Positions 23,092-25,103 of a DNA stretch of 25,103 nucleotides are shown piece after piece (position 1 is the stretch's first letter; the number at the start of each line of letters is the position of its first letter). The translations under genes were made by a program, and so were the position numbers. The notes below the pieces were generated by a model. That model was not told where the DNA came from, did no database searches, and worked only from the letters and a program-made list of their open reading frames with translations. Source of the DNA: an uncultured Opitutia bacterium (GTDB lineage: Bacteria; Verrucomicrobiota; Verrucomicrobiia; Opitutales; Opitutaceae); contig CAJAFD010000504.1 of NCBI GenBank assembly GCA_903938935.1, positions 1-25,103 of the forward strand, read 5' to 3'.

Positions 23092-23099
23092 TTTATAAA
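23092..23099. promoter_or_regulatory. Palindromic TTTATAAA in a 41-bp divergent gap
   Basis: The only AT-rich element between the NCS2 permease start (23075, minus) and the amidohydrolase start (23117, plus). Being its own reverse complement, it could serve as the -10 element in both directions, about 17 bases from each start codon. Transcripts would then have extremely short or no leaders, consistent with the lack of Shine-Dalgarno sites on either side. Tentative. Confidence 0.3.
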
Positions 23100-23116
23100 T
23101 TGAATCGTGCGCGGCA

Positions 23117-24028
23117 ATGAGCGAGTTTCATGCCGTGCCGCGTGTGATCGACAGTCATGTCCACCTTTATCCCGATGAGATCAATCGGGCTCCGGTCGCT
23201 TGGGCCGCGGCGCACGGCGAGGAAGCCTGGGCGCGGATGTGCGCGCGGCGCCGCAAAGATGGCCGGCCCGTGCAGGGTTTTCCAAACGTCGATGAACTCT
23301 TGCGCACCATGGATCGAGCGGGAGTGGAGCGCGCGGTGTTGCTCGGTTGGTATTGGCGGCGGGCGGAAAATTGCGCGCGGCAAAATCGTTTTTTTGCCGA
23401 CCTCGTGCGCCTACATCCCGAGCGCCTGAGCGCGTTCGCGACGGTGCAACCCGCTGCTGGTGCAGACCAAGCGGTCGCAGAGTTGCAGCGTGCCCGAGCG
23501 GAAGGGCTTTGTGGTATCGGCGAACTCTCGCCTCAGGCGCAGGGGTATGCGATGGAAGGCGCTGAGTTTTCCGCGGTGCTGGCGTGGGCGGCGGAATTTA
23601 ATTGGCCGGTGAATCTCCATGTGACCGATGCGCGCGGGCCGATTTATCCGGGACGAATCGAGACAGCGCGCGAGGAGTTCGTTCATCTCGCGCGAGCATG
23701 GCCCAACGTGACGTTGGTGTTGGCGCACTGGGGCGGCGGCGAGCCTTTGGGCGATGCCACGGCGGCGGAATTTCAACGCGTTTTTTACGATACGGCTGCC
23801 TCACCTTTACTGTACGACGCGACGATATGGCGGCGATTTATCAACCAAGTCGGAGCGAATCGCGTCTGGTTTGGCTCGGATTTTCCTTTGAACAATTATC
23901 CTGCCAGTGCAGCGGAGCCAGAAATGGTGCGCTTGCTCGATGAAGTAGCAGCGGCGGGTCTGAGCGCGGCGGAAAAGGAGTCGATTTTGTGGGGCAACGC
24001 CGCGCGCAGAATCGGCGCAAACGTTTAA
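23117..24028 (+). CDS. Metal-dependent amidohydrolase (amidohydrolase 2 family)
   Basis: A cytoplasmic protein of 303 residues with a TIM-barrel metal hydrolase pattern: 'IDSHVHL' (His14, His16), 'GIGELSP' (Glu136), 'VNLHVTD' (His168), 'VLAHWGG' (His204) and 'WFGSDFPL' (Asp255). These are the usual ligands and catalytic Asp of the amidohydrolase 2 group, which includes decarboxylases and lactone or amide hydrolases. Some TatD-like features are also present. The substrate cannot be told. The ATG at 23117 gives a normal N-terminus. It is divergent from a purine permease and 57 bases upstream of a pyrimidine-precursor-type binding protein, so a role in nucleobase or cofactor salvage is possible but unproven. 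Confidence 0.85.
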   Translation: MSEFHAVPRVIDSHVHLYPDEINRAPVAWAAAHGEEAWARMCARRRKDGRPVQGFPNVDELLRTMDRAGVERAVLLGWYWRRAENCARQNRFFADLVRLHPERLSAFATVQPAAGADQAVAELQRARAEGLCGIGELSPQAQGYAMEGAEFSAVLAWAAEFNWPVNLHVTDARGPIYPGRIETAREEFVHLARAWPNVTLVLAHWGGGEPLGDATAAEFQRVFYDTAASPLLYDATIWRRFINQVGANRVWFGSDFPLNNYPASAAEPEMVRLLDEVAAAGLSAAEKESILWGNAARRIGANV

Positions 24029-24085
24029 GCCGCGCCGACGGAGTTTAGCTCGCCGAAGGCCTGGCGATACGCGCAAAGTTCGCGG

Positions 24086-25075
24086 ATGCGTGGATGCGTC
24101 ATTTTTTGTGGAATCGTGGCTCTGGGCCTGTTCGGGCCGGGTTGTGCGCGTCCGCAGGATGCGAAAGCACGGCCGACGCTGAGAACCGTGACCTTGCAGA
24201 CCGATTGGTTTCCTCAGGCGGAACACGGTGGTTTTTATCAAGCGCTGGCCAAGGGCTTTTATCGCGAGGCAGGTTTGGCGGTTGAGTTGCTGCCTGGTGG
24301 ACCGGGTGCCGGTATCAATTTGCGCGTCGCAAAAGGACAGGCTGATTTCGGGATGAATCGCAGCGATGATCTGATTGTGGCCGCCAGCCAAGGTTTGCCG
24401 GTGATGATGGTCGCGGCGGTGTTGCAGCACGATTCACAGGTGTTGCTCGTGCATGCCGCTAGTCCCGTAAAAACGCTTGAGGACCTGGCGGGTCGCACCG
24501 TCACGGCGTCGATCGGGATGGCCTGGATTCCATGGCTGAAAAAAAGTCGTGGCATCGAGTTTGCGTTGCGGCCGCAGACTTACGGTCTGGCTGGTTTTTT
24601 CAGCGATCCCGAGGCGATCCAACAAGGCTTAGTGACCAACGAGCCGTATCTGGCTCGCGAAAAAGGGGTCGCAATCCGCACGTTGCCGCTGCGCGCGGCG
24701 GGGCTTGATGTGTACCACACGATTTTTTGTCGGCGTGAATTAGCGCGGGCTGAACCGGAGGTGGTGCGGGCGTTTGTTGCCGCTTCGATCCGCGGTTGGC
24801 AGGATTATCTCGAAGGCGATCCCGCTCCAGCTCATGCCTTGATCTTGGAGCGCAACGCGCACATGACGCGGGCTTTTTTGGAATTCTCGCGCGACGAGAT
24901 GCGTGTGCGCGGGTTAGTTCGCGGCGAAGCGGCGCGTGGCGAGGCCATCGGGCGCATCGAGCCGCAACGGATCCGGGATCAGATTGATAAATTATCGCAG
25001 TTGAAAATTTTGGGCGCCGTGCTGACGGCGGAGAGTGTCGCGACGACGGAATTTTTGCCTCCAGCCCAGCACTAA
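24086..25075 (+). CDS. NMT1/THI5-like ABC solute-binding protein
   Basis: A protein of 329 residues with a short signal (about 1-19) ending in Cys20 ('FGPGC'), an imperfect lipobox, so it is probably a lipoprotein facing the periplasm. The mature part begins 'TLRTVTLQTDWFPQAEHGGFYQALAKGFYREAGLAVELLPGGPG', the classic opening of the NMT1/THI5-like family, which binds thiamine pyrimidine precursors (for example ThiY with formyl-aminopyrimidine). Further family elements are 'GQADFGMNRSDDLIVAASQGLPVMMVAAVLQ' and 'FFSDPEAIQQGLVTNEPYLA'. It follows the amidohydrolase by 57 bases on the same strand. No permease or ATPase gene lies in the window; an ATG at 25101, at the very end, may start the next gene. 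Other members bind sulfonates or riboflavin, so the ligand is not certain. Confidence 0.85.
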   Translation: MRGCVIFCGIVALGLFGPGCARPQDAKARPTLRTVTLQTDWFPQAEHGGFYQALAKGFYREAGLAVELLPGGPGAGINLRVAKGQADFGMNRSDDLIVAASQGLPVMMVAAVLQHDSQVLLVHAASPVKTLEDLAGRTVTASIGMAWIPWLKKSRGIEFALRPQTYGLAGFFSDPEAIQQGLVTNEPYLAREKGVAIRTLPLRAAGLDVYHTIFCRRELARAEPEVVRAFVAASIRGWQDYLEGDPAPAHALILERNAHMTRAFLEFSRDEMRVRGLVRGEAARGEAIGRIEPQRIRDQIDKLSQLKILGAVLTAESVATTEFLPPAQH

Positions 25076-25103
25076 AAGTTTGGCAACGCGGCCGGTCGCC
25101 ATG

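Noticed and set aside
25101..25103. ATG at the last three bases
   Set aside because: It may start the next gene, but nothing beyond it can be read, so no feature is claimed.

Overview
The window is about 25.1 kb of moderately GC-rich, densely packed bacterial chromosome. It looks like a member of Verrucomicrobiota, probably of the Opitutaceae type. The clues are a secreted phytase-like protein with a C-terminal domain common in that group, a large carbohydrate-type TonB-dependent receptor with an N-terminal regulatory-like domain, a large AsmA-like protein, and few Shine-Dalgarno sequences with several TTG/GTG starts. This placement rests on protein style, not on a marker gene. No rRNA, tRNA, transposase, CRISPR array or phage gene is visible. 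No gene-free stretch exceeds 300 bases.

Layout. 56-5092: an AsmA-like envelope protein (+) and a secreted esterase-like phytase-family protein (-), convergent, with an intrinsic terminator for the latter. 5201-6822: a translationally coupled pair, an ABC/AAA-type ATPase followed by a small acidic-motif protein that could be a TOPRIM nuclease. It resembles the architecture of OLD/PARIS-like defence modules and is the best candidate for an undescribed system here. It is followed by 245 bases of AT-richer DNA with one tiny candidate ORF. 7068-10751: a fused acyltransferase/acyl-ACP synthetase (Aas-like) and a DEAD-box RNA helicase. 10768-12550: coaD (-), then divergent pgsA-pgpA (+), two successive steps of phosphatidylglycerol synthesis.

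12577-16801 (-) is a run of five co-directional genes: DtxR/MntR-family regulator, fused two-domain ABC permease of the ferric-iron type, NIF3-like protein, aroQ and a NusG paralogue. The regulator is divergent from an Nramp (MntH-type) transporter at 16938-18332. The space between them carries a perfect 8-bp inverted repeat that is a good candidate metal-regulator operator, so this block is probably a manganese/iron homeostasis locus. 18442-21555 (-) is a TonB-dependent receptor with its own terminator. 21738-23075 (-) is an NCS2 purine-type permease, divergent over only 41 bp from a metal-dependent amidohydrolase (23117-24028, +). A thiamine-precursor-type (NMT1/THI5) solute-binding protein follows (24086-25075, +) near the window edge; its permease and ATPase partners, if any, lie outside.

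Functions come from motif recognition by eye. No database search was possible.
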